Position numbers and translations under genes: made by a program
Source: Mediterranea massiliensis
GTDB taxonomy: Bacteria; Bacteroidota; Bacteroidia; Bacteroidales; Bacteroidaceae
Direction: 5' to 3'
Assembly (NCBI RefSeq): GCF_900128475.1
Contig: NZ_LT635839.1
Span: 280,282 to 344,281 of the forward strand
Length of the DNA: 64,000 nucleotides
Notes under the pieces: generated by a model
Seen by the model: only the letters and a program-made list of their open reading frames with translations
Database searches by the model: none
What the model was told of the DNA's origin: nothing
Shown here: one piece after another, positions 62,818 through 64,000 of the stretch
Position numbering within the stretch: position 1 is the stretch's first letter
Layout of the letters: every line of letters begins with the position of its first letter

Positions 62818-64000
62818 TTAAAAATCCTGTGCCAGCTCGATGGCGCGGCGCAGGGCGGCCAGCTTGTTGTTCACTTCCTGGAGCTCGTTCTCCACATTGC
62901 TCTTGGCTACGATACCTCCGCCTGCCTGGAACCACAGCACACTGTTGCGGCTCACGAAGGTCCGGATGGTAATGGCCTGGTTGAGCGATCCGTCCAGGCC
63001 GATGAAGCCGATGCATCCGCCGTAGGCGCCGCGGTTGTGCGGTTCCAGTTCGCTGATGAGCTGCATGGCCCGCACCTTGGGAGCGCCGCTCAGCGTACCG
63101 GCCGGGAAGGTATCGAGAAAAGTCTTCACGGCTCCGGCTCCCGGTCGCAGGTCGCCGCTGACGCGGCTCACCAGGTGGATGACGTGGCTGTAGAACTGCG
63201 GTTCGCGGAAGAAGTCTACACGCACATCGGTGCAGTTTCGTGCCAGGTCGTTTCGTGCCAGGTCTACCAGCATCACGTGTTCGGCGTTCTCCTTGGGGTC
63301 GTCCAGCAGGCGGCGGGTAGCGGCTTCGTCTTCCTCGCAGTTACCGGTGCGTCGGGTGGTACCGGCTATGGGGTCGATGTAGGCCCGTTCGTCGGCAATG
63401 CGGCAGTGCGTCTCGGGCGAAGAGCCGAAGATGCGGAATCCGCCGAAGTCGAAATAGAAAAGGTAAGGTGAAGGATTGACACTGCGCAGCGCACGGTACA
63501 GGTTGAAGTCATCGCCTTCGAAATGTTGCTCAAAACGGCGTGACAGTACTATCTGGAACACGTCGCCCCGCAGGCAATGGGCAATGCCCTGACGGATGTT
63601 GGCGCGGTGTTCGTCATCGGTCAGGGTCGAAGTAACTTCTCCCGTGGGACGGAAGCCGTAGGTGGGGAAGTTGCGGTTCATCACCGCCTTCTGCACCTGG
63701 TTGAGGTTACTGGTCTCGCCTTCGGCCAGCATCTCGATGAGCATCAGTTCGTGGCGGAAGTCGTTGAATACGATGAGGTAGCGGTAGAGGATGTAGAGTG
63801 CGTCGGGGGCATCATTCCGTTCCTGCCGGCTGTCCTTCACGGCAATGCCTTCGAGGTAGCGGACGGCGTTGAACGACGTATAGCCGTAGAGGCCGCAGTA
63901 GCGGCTTCCTTCGCCTGTGACGTGGAAGCGGGCCAGAAAATGGTCCAGGGCTGCCGCCATCCCTCCTTCGGATTCCAAACTGTTTTGTTGCCGCGAACCG
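62818..64000 (-). CDS. trpE: Anthranilate synthase component I (N-terminus outside window)
   Basis: About 393 residues visible; the frame is still open at the right edge, so roughly the first 75 residues, including the usual tryptophan-feedback motif, are missing. The chorismate-binding core is complete: FQIVLSRRFEQHF, DPIAGTTRRTG, LVDLARNDLAR, HLVSRVSGDLRPG, GAPKVRAMQLISELE and GGCIGFIGLDG. It converts chorismate to anthranilate with TrpG ammonia. First visible gene of the operon; trpB is not in the window. Confidence 0.93.
   Translation of the reverse strand, partial: GSRQQNSLESEGGMAAALDHFLARFHVTGEGSRYCGLYGYTSFNAVRYLEGIAVKDSRQERNDAPDALYILYRYLIVFNDFRHELMLIEMLAEGETSNLNQVQKAVMNRNFPTYGFRPTGEVTSTLTDDEHRANIRQGIAHCLRGDVFQIVLSRRFEQHFEGDDFNLYRALRSVNPSPYLFYFDFGGFRIFGSSPETHCRIADERAYIDPIAGTTRRTGNCEEDEAATRRLLDDPKENAEHVMLVDLARNDLARNCTDVRVDFFREPQFYSHVIHLVSRVSGDLRPGAGAVKTFLDTFPAGTLSGAPKVRAMQLISELEPHNRGAYGGCIGFIGLDGSLNQAITIRTFVSRNSVLWFQAGGGIVAKSNVENELQEVNNKLAALRRAIELAQDF

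Noticed and set aside
1-64000. tRNA and rRNA genes
   Set aside because: I looked for cloverleaf ends with a T-loop GGTTCGA and for rRNA blocks in the gaps and saw none that fold convincingly.

Overview
The window looks like chromosome from a GC-rich member of the Bacteroidales, most likely Bacteroidaceae. The evidence is the promoters: several have the Bacteroidota form TTTG-N19-TAnnTTTG instead of E. coli-type -35/-10 boxes. The small families DUF3836, DUF4248, DUF4294, DUF4884 and the BT4734-like/DUF3987 protein, and the TlpA-like thioredoxin proteins with long N-terminal regions, point the same way. I cannot fix the genus. I see no rRNA, tRNA, CRISPR array, transposase or prophage.

Layout. 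1-5.6 kb is accessory: the end of an unknown gene, a gene-free repeat-rich stretch, a DUF3987 (primase/ATPase-like) plus DUF4248 pair, and an AAA-ATPase/PD-(D/E)XK protein with a duplicated promoter. 5.7-20.6 kb is housekeeping, mostly on the + strand: mnmG, apt, uvrC-dtd-mazG-like-deoC, a polyprenyl synthetase (minus), polA, a DUF3836 protein, ychF, a ketopantoate-reductase-like gene and lgt. 20.6-42.3 kb is mixed: mutS, two copies of a short RNA gene around a TlpA-like gene, nadB, rubrerythrin, a SulP transporter, an ECF sigma factor with a membrane partner, TraB/GumN, a NUC1 nuclease, a radical SAM protein, a cupin, a helix-hairpin-helix outer-membrane protein, DUF4294 and a SpoU methylase. 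42.4-42.87 kb is AT-rich, gene-free DNA with several DnaA-box-like 9-mers, and strand composition appears to change sign there, so it is a candidate replication origin. 42.9-53.4 kb holds an S41 peptidase, nadA, the minus-strand run leuS-yitT-rdgB-SLC13 permease, and two tandem EamA transporters. 53.5-58.8 kb holds a TlpA-like lipoprotein, lpdA and dacB. 58.8-64 kb is a minus-strand tryptophan operon, trpE(partial)-trpC-trpF-trpG-trpD-trpA, running in from the right edge.

How the genes work together. nadB and nadA make quinolinate for NAD but sit 14 kb apart. The trp genes carry chorismate to tryptophan, with trpB not in view. mutS, uvrC and polA cover repair; rdgB, the MazG-like protein, apt and deoC handle nucleotide quality control and salvage.

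The most unusual content is between genes. Six gene-free stretches hold short arrays in which small near-palindromes recur about every 22 bp. The core differs between arrays but the period is the same. Two of these arrays sit inside a ~347-bp noncoding element present twice in opposite orientation (27.6 kb and 53.5 kb). There are also several families of long palindromes (REP-like and MITE-like).
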